From the NCBI RefSeq assembly GCF_029962835.1, contig NC_080588.1, positions 48,343,001 to 48,407,000 of the forward strand: a DNA stretch of 64,000 nucleotides, in the 5' to 3' direction. The DNA comes from Magnolia sinica. Its lineage: Eukaryota > Streptophyta > Magnoliopsida > Magnoliales > Magnoliaceae. Positions 10,355-21,243 of this stretch are shown here, piece by piece. The translations under genes and the position numbers were made by a program. Numbering within the stretch: the stretch's first letter is position 1; each line of letters begins with the position of its first letter. The notes under the pieces were generated by a model, which saw nothing but the letters and a program-made list of their open reading frames with translations, was not told the origin of the DNA and did no database searches.

Positions 10355-11676
10355 TTCAAGACAGAGTGAATGCCATGTGAAAAAATACCTTGGTAGTTAA
10401 TACTGACTGAGGGAATCATTTATCTAAAGCACCTCCTTCAACAGATTCTGAGTGTTTACCATTAAAGGAGAAAGAACTAAAAATTGAACCGAAGTCTAAA
10501 ACTTTGTAATGTGTTGAGACTACATTACCTAATAGAATTTTTCTGAATTTCACCTACTTTTAGTCTTTAATTCACCGTGGTATACTAATATTGAAATTTT
10601 TTCTATCACAGGTAAATTTTATCTACTTTGGGCACCTTAGGAGAGTAAAAGAAAACTTTACGCTGAAGTTCATAAATTTCTCTGTACATTCATGCTCCAA
10701 GGTATCCAAGCCTTTACAAAAAGGGCTTTTGGATGATCTTGTTGAGAAATCTACTGAAAAATTTATCGAGATACTGACTGGAGGAAGAACCTGACTACAT
10801 GATTGAGTAACTATTTCTTACTTTCTGGGTTTACGAGTATGTTTATTGCTTTCATAGGATTTAGGATTATGATAGTTTGATTTCATGTTGTGTAGTTTTC
10901 CTGCTAACCCATATTCACATTGAGAACTTTGAAAAAGTTTCAATTCTCCTTCTTCAGGTACTACCTTTCCATCGCTTCTCATTTTTTCTCGTTGTCTCAT
11001 GTGCATTGCATGCTTATATCTTTTACATTGAGGACAATGTAGATTTTAGGTTGGGGGGTGTGGATTAGGTAAACTAATCAGTATTTTCTTAGTTTCTGAG
11101 AAAAAATTGTTGAAAATTTGTGATTTTTCAAAGTAAAAACCTATTTGGAAAATAAAAGTTTGTGTACTTAAGAGTGTTTTGAGTATGATAAGATGAATGT
11201 TGAATTTTAAATTGTTGGAGTTTGATCAACTAAGTAGACTATCGTCTAAATTCTTGCATTTAATTGATTAAGAGGAAGTTTGAATATCATGTTTATCTAA
11301 GTCACAAGCTACATTCAAAATGCTTTCTGTGAATTGTACTAAAATTTCTCATTGTTAGTATGTGTATCATTGATAGATACTGAGAATTAAGCCTGGAGAA
11401 TTTTATCCACCTTAAAAAGATTAAAAGAACCAGTTAAAAAATAGAGATATCGACAAAAAGGTCATGTATGATGAAAACACTGAAAATGAATAAAAAGTCT
11501 GAAAAGAATAAATAAATAAAAGGGACCGTCAATATAAAATAAAAAACTGAAAAAAGAAGGAAAATGTGATAAGTTCGGAATCAGTACTTGATTATTCAAT
11601 AAAACTTGAGGTGATGAGCATGGTTAACATTATGAAATAGTAGTATATTATAGAAAGTAAATAGACTTCACTAAGT
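10355..11676 (+). other. Athila 3' internal non-coding region, unit A
   Basis: No protein family is recognisable. At 11024-11060 'cattgaggacaatgtagatt' runs into 'ttggggggtg', a conserved plant gypsy motif downstream of pol. AT-rich sequence follows to 11676, where unit C shows another ~430 bp, a proper PPT and the LTR start that A and B have lost. Confidence 0.6.
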
Positions 11677-12729
11677 CATTAATGAAGAATTCACGTGCCA
11701 AAGATCTAAGAAAACTAAGTGAGGAATGAAGAGAATCAAAGATTTGAAGTGAAGAAAAAGAATCCTGAAATTGTACTTAAAAAGCATATTCTGAAACTCC
11801 GAGTATATTTTGAAAAATTACGTAGAGTGTGTAAATTTGAGGTGATTTAAACTTTGAGTTTATTTTAGAAAACTGTGCAAAGTGCGTAAATTTGAGGTGG
11901 TTTTTAGATTTTTCCAACTTAGCGCGAAAGTTGGAGTTCCACAACTATAAATAGGACTTCCTAGGATGCTCCAAAGTATCTTCTGGGGTTTGGAAAGGTC
12001 TCAAAGAGCATGCACAAGGGTGAAGTAGTTGTCAAAGAGTTTTTCTTCTTCCCTAGTTTATTTTTCATGCTTTGTTTAAGAGATTTGGTTTCAATCATGT
12101 CTATGGTTGGATAAACCTCTTAGCTAGAGCTAAGAGGTAAAGCTTGTAGCATGTTTAGATGTTTATTTTTCTTTGATTCTTGTTCTCATTGAACTTCATT
12201 AATTTATAGTTTGATATTAAGGGAATATTTTCAGTTTTCTAAGATTTATTGTGACTCAAATTATAATAGATGCTGTGATAGCTTTGAATATCTTCTTTTC
12301 ATGTTTTGAGATGTGGATTGGTAAATCCCGTTATTCACCATCGTGTCCTGGGCATGGTAGGGTTATGAAATCCCTTCCAATCATCACAATTCTCCTCCAT
12401 TGAGAATTAGGTCAATGAAAAGTTCAGATTTGATTTAAATTGCTTTATCTTCTAATTGGATAGTATAAAACTCCAATTCCAATCATGTTCCTTGAATCAA
12501 GTAAGGTAGCATCTTAATAACTACAAGTGGATCCTTGACACCCTAGTTCCCACATTTAAATTCATAAGTTTTAATCAATATTATTCATCATCACTCTCAA
12601 TTATTCAGATTTCAATTTAGACCTTTTTAAAGTTCTAGTTCTAGTTATTTTTAGAATACATACAAGTTTAGTCCTTATGGATTCGACCTCGGTCTTACCG
12701 AGTTATTACTACACTTGGGGTTTTGAACA
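11677..12729 (+). repeat. Athila 3' LTR, 5'-truncated, unit A
   Basis: Homology to the 5' LTR starts abruptly at 'cattaatgaagaattcacg' after 'ttcactaagt'. The first ~190 bp of the LTR and the PPT are deleted. The same breakpoint is found in unit B (47782), whereas unit C is intact. A TATA box 'tataaata' is retained near 11945. Compared with B, 13 bases ('tcgcgaccctaca'-like) are missing near 12712. Confidence 0.85.
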
Positions 12730-12763
12730 CTTATCGCATGGGGTTTTGAACACTTATCGCATG
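12716..12763. repeat. 23-bp local tandem duplication
   Basis: 'gggttttgaacacttatcgc' plus 'atg' is present twice in a row at the LTR/gag boundary in unit A and once in units B and C. It is a small unit-A-specific event straddling the 3' LTR end. Confidence 0.85.
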
Positions 12764-14275
12764 CATTCTCCGACCTCGATAGAAGCTATGTTGGAGGAAA
12801 CTGAGCCGCCATTCATGGACAATATTTTGCAAGCTCATCTCCCGCCCAAATTTAGGATGCCGTAGATTACTCCCTACTCCGTGTCAACTGTCCCAGACAA
12901 GCATCTGGAATCTTTCAGGGCGTGTATGGAGCTTCATGGTGCTTTGACCACAGTGATGTGCTGAGCATTCTCCTTAACTTTGCCAGGAGCGGCCCAGAAA
13001 TGGTTTTGACAATAAAATCCAAGTCCATCAGCTCGTTCACATAGCTCAACAAGGCCTTCATTACTAACTTCATCAGAGGAAAATAAAAGCGAAATCCTAC
13101 AACTCACCTCCATACTATCACTCAGAAGGAGGACGAACTGTTAAATTACTATATTAAGCTCTTTAACTTAAAAGCAATGGAAGTGGAGGGCTACTTAGAT
13201 CAGATCGCCCTAGTTTTTATGATGGTCAGCCATAAGGAGGGGAGATTCCTCTTTTTGCTTGCAAGAATCCCTCCAACGACATTGGCCGATCTCCTCGGCC
13301 GAGCTCAGAAGTACTCCAATGCCAAGGAGCTTTTCAGCTCACGGAAAGATAGCCGGAGTGTAGGGAGCTCAACTAGGGAGAAACAGACCAAGGAAGAACA
13401 AGCATCGACCCCCAGTACCAAGCTAGAAGGGACGATGATCCAACCAGGGGTCAACGTCCAAGAAGACGACCTGAGAGTAGATTTCTATCCTACATTCCCC
13501 TCAACATTATGCCTAAGCAAGTCCTCATGGAAGTTCAGGACAAACGACTCCTAAAATGGCCAAACCGGATGAGGACTGATGCTAACAAGCTAGATAAATG
13601 AAAGTACTGCCATTTCCACCCTGACCACGACCATTCCACCAGTGATTTCTTCAACATTAAAGAAGAAATTGAAGCCCTCATCCACAATGGACACATGTGA
13701 GAGTATGTTAGTAGGAGGGAATAACAGTCAGATCGGAAGAACGGGTAGCCCAATAATGGAAACAACGAGGCTGAAGGAGAGATCCGCACCATCTTTGGTA
13801 GGTTTGCGAGAGGAGGAGATTCGAACTGAGCACGCAAAGCTCATGCTCAGAGCATCAGTTATAGCGGTTTGAAACATCAGGTCCACCTCACCTACAGTCC
13901 TTTGAAAGAGCAGAAGGTGGTCTCTTGTGAATTGATCTTCACTGAGGAAGATGCCTGAGGATTCCACCACCCCCATGATGATGCCCTAGTGGTGGCCATA
14001 ACCATAGCCAACCACAAAGTTTTTCAAATTTTGGTGGACACCAGCAGCTCGGCCGACATCCTCTTTGCTAATACCTTTGATAAAATGGGGGTCAAAAGGT
14101 CCTGACTTTAACCTGTCAAAACTCCTCTGCTTGGGTTCGTAGGGGACATAGTTACCTCCGAGGGATCTATACAGCTTTTGATTACTGGGGGAGAGGGACA
14201 AAACCAGACGACGACGATGATCAACTTTCTTGTGGTTGATTGCCCTTCCATCTACAATGTTATCCTCGGACGATT
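12730..14275 (+). pseudogene. gag-pro: Tat gag C-terminal part and protease, unit A
   Basis: The frame resumes with YRMHSPTSIEAMLEETEPPF and, through several stops and frameshifts, gives the retrotransposon-gag signatures DKHLESFRACMELHGA, EGRFLFLL and LADLLGRAQKYSNAKE of Tat-lineage Gag. It is followed by a retropepsin-like stretch at about 14010-14100 ([20 protein letters not shown]), where the usual DTGSS catalytic motif reads DTSSS. The same substitution occurs in unit B. At 14275 an Athila insertion begins; pol continues at 21244. Confidence 0.75.
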
Positions 14276-14357
14276 TGAAATCTAAATTGAAATCTAAATA
14301 ATTGAGATCTAAATAATTGAGAGTACTAGCTACTACTCTCAATTAGATGATCAACCA

Positions 14358-16106
14358 CTAATAGCTACAAGTCAAGTAGTTCACTTGAGCAGGATTTAGA
14401 GTCTTACTTGCGTAATGAATAACGTAGGATTTCTTATCTTTTCTCTGGCCTAGAACTACCCTAAGAGCATAATCAGACGCGTCACATATAAGTTCAAAAG
14501 GAATGCTCCAGTCAGGTGGCTGTATGATGGGTGCACTAGTCAATATGCCCTTAAGCTTAGTGAAAGCTTCCTGACATGGTTCAGTCCACTCGTATGGTGC
14601 ATCCTTTTGAAGTAGATTATATAGAGGACGAGAGATGAGACTAAAGTCCTTTATGAATCTTCTGTAAAACCCGGCGTGTCCTAGGAAAGATCGCACGTCC
14701 CTTATGTTCTTGGGTGGAGGTAGGTTAGAGATAAGATCGATCTTTGCCTTATCCACCTCGATTCCTTTGGATGAAATAATGTGCCCAAGGACAATTCCCT
14801 TCTGAACCATGAAATGACACTTCTCCCAATTAAGTACCAAGTTCTTTTCTTCACATCTTTTCAGCACACATTTAAGGCTTTCCAAGCACTCACTGAAAGA
14901 TGGACCGAAGACAGAGAAATCGTCCATGAAGACCTCTAAATATTGCCCCACCATGTTAGAAAATATGCTCATCATACATCGCTGGAAGGTGGCAGGAGCA
15001 TTACATAGTCCAAACGGCATCCTTCGGTAAGCAAAGGTGCCATAGGGACATGTAAACGTAGTCTTTTCTTGATCTTCAGGGGCGATCTCTATTTGGTTGT
15101 AGCCCGAATACCCGTCAAGGAAATTGTAATAGGAATGACCAGCTAACCTTTCCAAGATCTGATCAATGAAGGGCAAAGGAAAGTGGTCTTTTCTCGTGAC
15201 GGTATTTAATTTTCTGTAGTCAATGCACATCCTCCAACCAGTAGTGACTCTAGTCGGCACGAGTTCATTATTGGCATTGGCTACGATGGTGATCCCGGAC
15301 TTCTTAGGAACCACCTGAGTTGGACTCACCCATTGACTATCAGATATAGGGTATATGATACCCACATCCAATAGTTTAAGAACCTCGGCCTTAACCACTT
15401 CCTTCATGGTCTTCGTATTATCCTCAAGATATATGTGGTGAGTACAAATCGAGGGGTTGATTCCCTTGAGGTCCGTGATTGTCCATCCAAGGGCTCCCTT
15501 ATGCTCCAGGAGAGTAGATATGAGCATACTCTCTTGTTCTTTCTCAAGGTGGGCAGAAATCATCATCGGGTATGTCTCATCTTGACCTAAGTATGCATAT
15601 TTTAAATCAGAGGGTAAAGGTTTTAGGTCAAGCTTCGGTGGCTTGAAGTTAGATGGTAGAGGCACTTCATCAGTTTGGGGTAACTCTTCAAATTGTGGCC
15701 TCCACCAGTTAACTTCAACTACCGGTACCGCATCAAGCATGGCACACGTCTTCCTAATTATGTCATCATCAAACTCATGGGAGTGGGCCAGGCACGTCTC
15801 TAGAGGATCAAAGGATAAGGTAAGGGGTGTCCTGTCATCCACGAAAGTATCGATCATGTTAATATCGTAGATATCGTCATCTTCCTCTATCCGTCTGGCC
15901 GTGTTGAAAAAGATATTCATTTCTAATGTCATATTCCCGAAAGACATACTCATGACACCATTCCTGCAATTGATAATTGCGTTTGAAGTGGGAAGGAATG
16001 AACAACCAAGAATGACGGGAATCTGAGTGCTTGTGTTACCGATGGGTTCGGTATCCAGGATGATGAAATCAACTGGGTAGTAAAATCGATCAACCTGGAC
16101 CAACAC
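14358..16106 (-). pseudogene. pol: Athila pol: protease end, RT, start of RNase H
   Basis: This 582-codon minus-strand frame encodes the polymerase part of an Athila polyprotein. Residues 30-66 are the C-terminal half of the aspartic protease (PVILGCSFLPTSNAIINCR). RT spans about 240-480, with WRMCIDYRKLN at 291-301, the MPFGLCNAPATFQR block at 363-376 and the catalytic FMDDF at 393-397. RNase H starts with CDASDYA at 541-547 and stops after NPAQVNYLT. Between DNTKT and KEVVKAEVLKLL (about residue 231) a short conserved stretch of around ten residues is missing compared with the usual family layout. There are no stops, but the protein lacks the protease active site, the rest of RNase H and integrase. 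Confidence 0.9.
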
Positions 16107-16815
16107 ATCCTCAATTATCCCCCTCTCGATATACGAAAAGAGCGATCAACAAGTTGTAGTGTGGTTAAGGTGGGTTTTTTTAATTCACCTAAGCCCAACT
16201 ATTTATATACCGAGTAGGGGATAATCAAACTTCGGTGGCTTGAAGTTAGATGGTAGAGGCACTTCATCGTTTGGGGTAACTCTTCAAATTCGATGGCCTC
16301 CACCGTAACCGAGCTAACTCGACTCATGCATAGCTCTAAGTTGAATATGATTTTTGTCGGCATCAAACTCATGGGAGTGGGCCAGCACGTCTCTAGAGGA
16401 TCGGAGGATAAGGTAAGGGGTCCTGTCATCCACGAAAGTATCGATCATGTTAATATGAGATATCGTCATCTTCCGTCTATCCGTTGCCGTCGTTGACATA
16501 AGATATTCATTTCTAATGTCATATTCTCGAAAGACATACTCATGACACCATTCGCAATTGATAATTGCGTTTCAAGTGGGAAGGAATGAACAACCAAGAA
16601 TGACGTGGAATGTTGACCTTCACTTGTTTCGAACTGGGTCTCGAATATCCGAGAGTTATGAAATCGATTTTGGTAGTAAAATCGATCAACCGTTGGGACA
16701 ATGGAGCAATCCTGGCAATTATCCCTCTGAGGTATCACAGATTCTCAACAGTTGTAGTGTGGTTAAGGTGGGTTTTAATTCACCTAAGCCCAATTGTTTA
16801 TATACCGAGTAGGGA
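15620..16815. repeat. Internal tandem duplication in Athila pol
   Basis: The segment 15620-16222 is repeated at 16223-16815: both contain 'acttcggtggcttgaagtta', 'cattcatttctaatgtcat'-like and 'agttgtagtgtggttaaggt' in the same order. The right copy, upstream in element orientation, is full of one- to several-base insertions and deletions and has no long frame; the left copy is open. The duplication covers the protease region and the protease-RT linker. Confidence 0.8.
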
Positions 16816-17298
16816 TCAGATTAACGCTAGCTCCTAAGTCAAGAAGTGCGTTTTCAATTCGATGGTCCCCAATTACACATGATATGATTGGGCTATCTTT
16901 GAATTTTGCTCCATCTTGCTTTAGGATGGCAGTCACTTGGGTCGCTCGAAGATTTGAATATTTTGCCGGTCTTAGGATTGGCGTACAGAGTCTTGGAATT
17001 TGGCATATGAAAGCTATCCTTGTTTCACGGCATCAAGTCGTGGAATGTTTAGCCTTCAGTCCTTGTTCATTACCTCTAGAATATCCTGAGAGTTAAAGAG
17101 AGGTTTTGGTGCAACCAACCATTGGGAAAATGGAGCAACTGGCTTTCCTTGAGGTTCCGATTCTAGTTCTTGTGGGGCATAACTAGATCTATCGTTGTTG
17201 TCCTCTTCCGGCTCCTTAGGCTTCTCAGCCCTAATCGGAATGGTTTTGTCAATGATCTTTCCACTCCTAAGAGTGGTGATGGATTTAGTTTGCTCCAT
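16816..17298 (-). pseudogene. Athila gag-pol linker and protease start
   Basis: Minus-strand residues TTLRSGKIIDKTIP (from about 17298) are the usual opening of the Athila gag-pol linker, followed by acidic sequence (KEPEEDNNDRS) and FSQWLVAPKPLF. Downstream, 16816-17050 resembles the start of the protease region ('cctaagtcaagaagtgcg' on the plus strand) but is shifted and broken. Confidence 0.65.
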
Positions 17299-17410
17299 CT
17301 GATTTGAAGAGTTTGGGTCGCTAACTCTTCAAATTGTATGTGTTAGAGGTGAGCCCACTGAAAGGTCTTTGGTAATTGCTTACAGCATTGGATTGCTCAT
17401 TTAATACCTC

Positions 17411-18477
17411 TTAAAAAGCAGAGATAGTTGGACAGTTTTTAGTAGTATGAATGTTGCAACCACAAATGCTACAAACAATTTCCTTAGCCTTATCCTTCTT
17501 AAATTCCATGGCCTCGAGTTTCCTAGTGAAATTAGCTACCTTAGCATTAATATTATCGTCTTCTCTCAGGAGATACATTCCACCCCTTTCCTTAGAATGA
17601 GTCAGCCTAGACGTAGTACTAGGTCTAGGGGAGATGTCCCATGTTTGTGTGTTCTCAGCAAGTTTATCAAAGTAATCCCACACTTCATCGACTCCTTTAT
17701 TCATAAACTCCCCATTACACATCGTCTCGACTAATTGGAGCATGGGAGATGTCAGTCCATCATAGAAAAAGTTCGTGATGCGCCACGTTTCAAAACCATG
17801 TTGTGGGCATGAACTGATAAGATCCTTGAACTGCTCCCAACATTGGAAGAATGTTTCATCTTCCCTTTGGGCGAAGTTCATGATCGACTTTCTTAGGGTG
17901 TTCATCTTATGGTATGGGAAAAACTTCTTAATGAACTCCCTTGTCATGTCATTCCATCTGCCAAATGATCGAGGACGTAGTGAATGTAACCACATCTTGG
18001 CTTTCTCTTTCAAAGAAAAGGGAAAGAGTTTCAACCTGATCGTGTCATCAGACACGTTAGGAAAGTATAAGGTAGCTATGATCTCGTCAAATTCTTTTAA
18101 ATGTAAGGATTCTCTGACTCAAGCCCATGAAATTTGGGGAGGAGTTGGATTACCCCTAGCTTGATATCCATGTGTCCTGCATTCTCACGAAAAACCATGC
18201 ATGAGGGCGTACTCACCCTCGCCGGTTGTAAGTAATCTCGTAAGGTACGAGGCGGGGGTGCTTGATGCACCTCATTCTCATCCTGGAGATCTTCTACCCT
18301 AGGTTGGGGTAGAAGAGGTTGATTTCCAGCCATATCCTCAATTAACACTAGGGATCTCAAGTGGTATCTAGTCCTACGATGGACAGTTAACCCCTCAACT
18401 AATCCTCCTTCAGTCAAGAGACGTCGAGTGTTGTCACGAGCCCACTTGGGCATGAAACACTCGTAGCTCTCAATCAA
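17411..18477 (-). pseudogene. gag: Athila gag with one frameshift
   Basis: The first frame (18477-18097) gives a basic N-terminus, then APPPRTLRDYLQP and GVIQLLPKFHGLESENP. A small indel near 18100 shifts the frame, which continues (18055-17411) with DDTIRLKLFPFSLKEKAKMW, the Retrotrans_gag core (REFIKKFFPYHKMNTLRK, EDETFFQCWEQFKDLI) and a C-terminal zinc knuckle CSICGCNIHTTKNC (CX2CX4HX4C). Gag packages the element RNA in the cytoplasm. Apart from the frameshift the domain order is complete. The short Athila in each unit carries the first part of this same gag. Confidence 0.85.
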
Positions 18478-19107
18478 ATTCTAAGCCTAATCCTAAGAAA
18501 GGAAATAAAAATCTAAAAAGAGAAAGAGGGTTGGAAGGAAGTTACCAAATTGGAGTCCCTAAATTGAAACCTGCAAAATAGAACAAAACAAGTTAGTTTC
18601 TAAGAATAGCAATCCTATAAAATTCCTAAGAAGAGAAATATAGAAATAAAAAGAAACAAGGAAGAATTCCTAAATTAGAAAGTAGAAATTTAGAAAGAGC
18701 GTACCGAATTAGAAATTTCTAATAAGCCTACAAAACAAAAAAGTTAGTTTCTAAACAGAAAGTCTTAAAATAGAAAATTTTTAAAAATAAAATAGGAAAC
18801 AAAATTAGATTCTAAAAGAGGTAGAATTAGAAACTTACTAAAAGGGAATCCTAATATAGAAATAGTAAGGAAGAGAGAAATTACCAATTTAGAAACCTAT
18901 CTCAGAATCCTACAAAATAAGAAAGTTGGGTTAGTTTCTAAAAAAAAGGAAAACTATCTAAAAATAGAAAGTTACTTAAATAGAAAATTTCTAAAAATTA
19001 AAGAAAAACCAGGAATTAGAAAATTCTAAAATGAATCATAAAAATCAAAAAGTCCTAATCTTAAACTAATCCTAAAACCAGTTACCTTCAGGAAACGTAG
19101 CCGTCAA
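18478..19107 (-). other. Athila 5' leader, A-rich
   Basis: This is an untranslated stretch between PBS and gag. It consists of repeated variants of 'tagaaatttctaa' and 'aaagttagtttctaa', giving an internally repetitive, purine-rich pattern with a period of roughly 110-130 bp. It contains no frame. Confidence 0.6.
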
Positions 19108-19125
19108 TCCCCGGCAACAGCGCCA
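19108..19125 (-). other. Athila primer-binding site (near canonical)
   Basis: The minus strand reads TGGCGCTGTTGCCGGGGA, one base from the Asp-tRNA-type Athila PBS. It lies six bases inside the LTR end at 19132. Confidence 0.9.
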
Positions 19126-19131
19126 AAAACT

Positions 19132-21243
19132 TGTTCACACCCTAAGTGCAGGGTTGTGATGTAGTAATAAACTCGGTAAGACCGAGGTCGAATCCACAGG
19201 GACTAAAACTTGTACGTTATCTGAAATTAACCAGATCTAGAACTAGGCTAAGATGAAATCAAAACCAATTGTGATTTGAGGAATAATGGTGAAATATTAA
19301 TCTAAACTTAAAGAATTCAGAGAAAGGGAACTAGGGATTCAGAGGATCCACTTGTAGAGATCAGGGAGATCTTATACCTACTTCATGGATATTATATTGA
19401 ACTTACTCGATATAGTTTTTAAGAGATGAAAGGTATAAGAATTAGGTATGATTCCATCACAAATCCATGCCTAAGAGACAAGGTAAACAACAGAACTTAG
19501 ACCAATCCATAACCAACTAAAAGATATATGAGTGTTAGGAAGGATTCCATCATCCAACCATGTCTATGAGACGATGGCGAACAACAGGGTTTCCGAACAT
19601 CAAAATAAAAGGAAAGGAATTATTCAAGCCATCACAGATCTACTATAATTTAAATCACAACAAACCATTAATGACTAAAAGAATTTCTTAAATCAAAACA
19701 GAGTCAATCAGTTCAGTTCAAATCAAACCTGTAGAAGCTCCCATCATGCCACAAGCTTCACCTCTTAGCCCTAGCTAAGAGGTTTAGCCTAACATAATTA
19801 GACTAAGTCTCAACATAATTCATAAGGAAAAGAAAAAAAATAAAGAAAAAAAATCTATAAAACTTCCAAACACTTCTCTCTTCACCTCTCTTTCTCTATC
19901 TGACATCCCCTATTCAAGCACACCCTCTTCTCTACGTTTGGAACTCTTTTTATAGCTTTTGGAGTGGTGGAAATTGGATTTGGGAAGCTATCGCACGCGC
20001 AGCGAAAGCCTTTTCGCAGCCAAGTTCGGGGCTTCATAACTCTCGCGTTCCTTATGTTATTCCTGTAAAATCAACATCTCTTGAAAGTATTTTGGCTGGC
20101 CTACATGATGGACGGTTCAGATCTGCCATATGATCAAAGATGGTGGGCCACAACTGCCTGGAAGATCAGATTTCGTGGACGTGCATAGCCTTTCACACGT
20201 TCGGCGCTGACGTGATCGGTGGGCCCCACAGAGGTGTTTTCAAAGAAATCCACCCCGTCCATTAGATTGCCCTCGAAATTTCAGTAAGAAACGGATGGTT
20301 TTTCATGTCCATTGACTCAGAATCAGAGAAGAAATCATCCAAACATCAATTTGAACGTTGCAGGGCAGTCCACTTATGGCCTCTGTATAGCGCACATGTG
20401 CTTGCATGGGTCCAAAAGTTCAGCATGGGTTTGAAGAATTCATGGCCCTCTACAAGATGGACGGCTTGGATCATCCACTGGGACAATGTGTGGGGCCCAC
20501 TAGCGTCCGTAAAACGGACAGTGTCCGTCCGTAAAATAGCGTCAAATGGTAGTTGCCGTTTTAGGAAGAAGATGTGGGTTAGCAGGCGCTGACCCGCTTT
20601 AGCTGGTTCGGTGCCTCGCGTACGTGTACACGTTATGCACATACGCTGTACATACAGGGCCCATTATGATCTTCAATCAAAATCCAATCCATTCATTCAA
20701 TTAGTGCCCCTATTTAAGGCGTTGAGACCAGATTTTAGGCAGCTCCAGATATCAGGCGGGCCCAGAATCAATGGTTTATGGGCTGACCTATTAGTTGGGG
20801 CACTTCCATAGTGATCCGAGGGCTGAAATTTGATATGTACGGTTAATTTATGGCCCTCAGGCTATGTATAAAGTTTTGAGCCAATCAGATGGCGAGAGCT
20901 ATGTGATCTTATATTTTTTACCAATTTCGGGCCTCTTTAACGTGAATGGCTTAATTTCCTCGGATCCGTGGTGTGTAATTCCAATCGATCTTGGTCCCCT
21001 GGAGTCCTTCCCTTGCCTTGGGTGTCATCAGAGCGTTAAATCCATGGTTTAAGCACCCTTTTTCAGTTCATGCTTGTAAATACACTCTGTATCACAAACA
21101 CGATTAAATTAGGCTATTAAACGGTATCATGCTTGTAAATACACTCTGCATCACAAACACGATTAAATCAGGCTATTAAACGGTATCGTGCTTGTAAATC
21201 CATGCAATAACTGGGTCTGATATGCAATATTTAACCCTCAACA
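19132..21243 (-). repeat. Athila 5' LTR, 2112 bp
   Basis: On the minus strand it begins TGTTGAGGGTTAAATATTGC (21243) and ends GGGTGTGAACA (19132), the same termini as the shorter Athila LTRs in the tandem units. It contains a TATA-like TATAAAAAG (about 19945-19953 on the plus strand as cttttta ta). It also holds host-like 'gtgggccccacagaggtg' segments (20100-20500) absent from the short LTRs. The U3 end holds a 59-bp tandem repeat. Confidence 0.85.
21069..21199. repeat. 59-bp tandem repeat in Athila U3
   Basis: 'catgcttgtaaatacactct' begins at 21069 and 21128, and a third partial copy begins at 21187. Each unit continues with 'cacaaacacgattaaat' and 'aggctattaaacggtat'. The copies differ at only a few bases. 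It sits near the start of U3, upstream of the presumed promoter. Confidence 0.9.

Larger units (their letters stand above)
8303..12729 (+). mobile_element. Athila deletion derivative, unit A
   Basis: This is a small Athila-type gypsy element: 5' LTR 8303-9593, PBS at 9600-9617, an internal region of only about 2.1 kb, and a 3' LTR missing its first part (11677-12729). The internal region keeps the gag N-terminus (10054-10354), a short pol-linker-like relic near 10430-10505 (a weak LPLKEKELKIEPKS-type frame) and the conserved 3' motif 'cattgaggacaatgt...ttgggggg' (11024-11060). Protease, RT, RNase H and integrase are absent. The same structure recurs in units B and C, so the element was already defective before the block was duplicated. 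It lies inside the Tat gag. Confidence 0.85.
14276..21243 (-). mobile_element. Truncated Athila, minus strand, unit A only
   Basis: The 5' LTR is 19132-21243, followed leftwards by PBS, leader, gag, linker, protease and RT. It ends within RNase H near 14360, so integrase, 3' region and 3' LTR are missing. Unit B reads straight through this point (50360-50380: 'cggacgattgtccctcaatg'), giving an empty site. Left of the break is an 84-bp AT-rich filler (14276-14359) with short direct repeats and a 10-bp inverted repeat. Only the right-hand target (tcctt after CAACA) remains, so no TSD can be shown. Confidence 0.85.

Noticed and set aside
13535..14342. Minus-strand frames antisense to Tat gag and protease
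   Set aside because: The plus strand carries recognisable Gag and retropepsin residues; the antisense frames are shadows.
16558..17096. Several plus-strand frames of 75-100 codons
   Set aside because: They are antisense to the duplicated Athila protease and linker region.
20305..20642. Overlapping frames of about 95-98 codons on both strands
   Set aside because: They lie inside the Athila LTR, are GC-richer by composition and show no motif.
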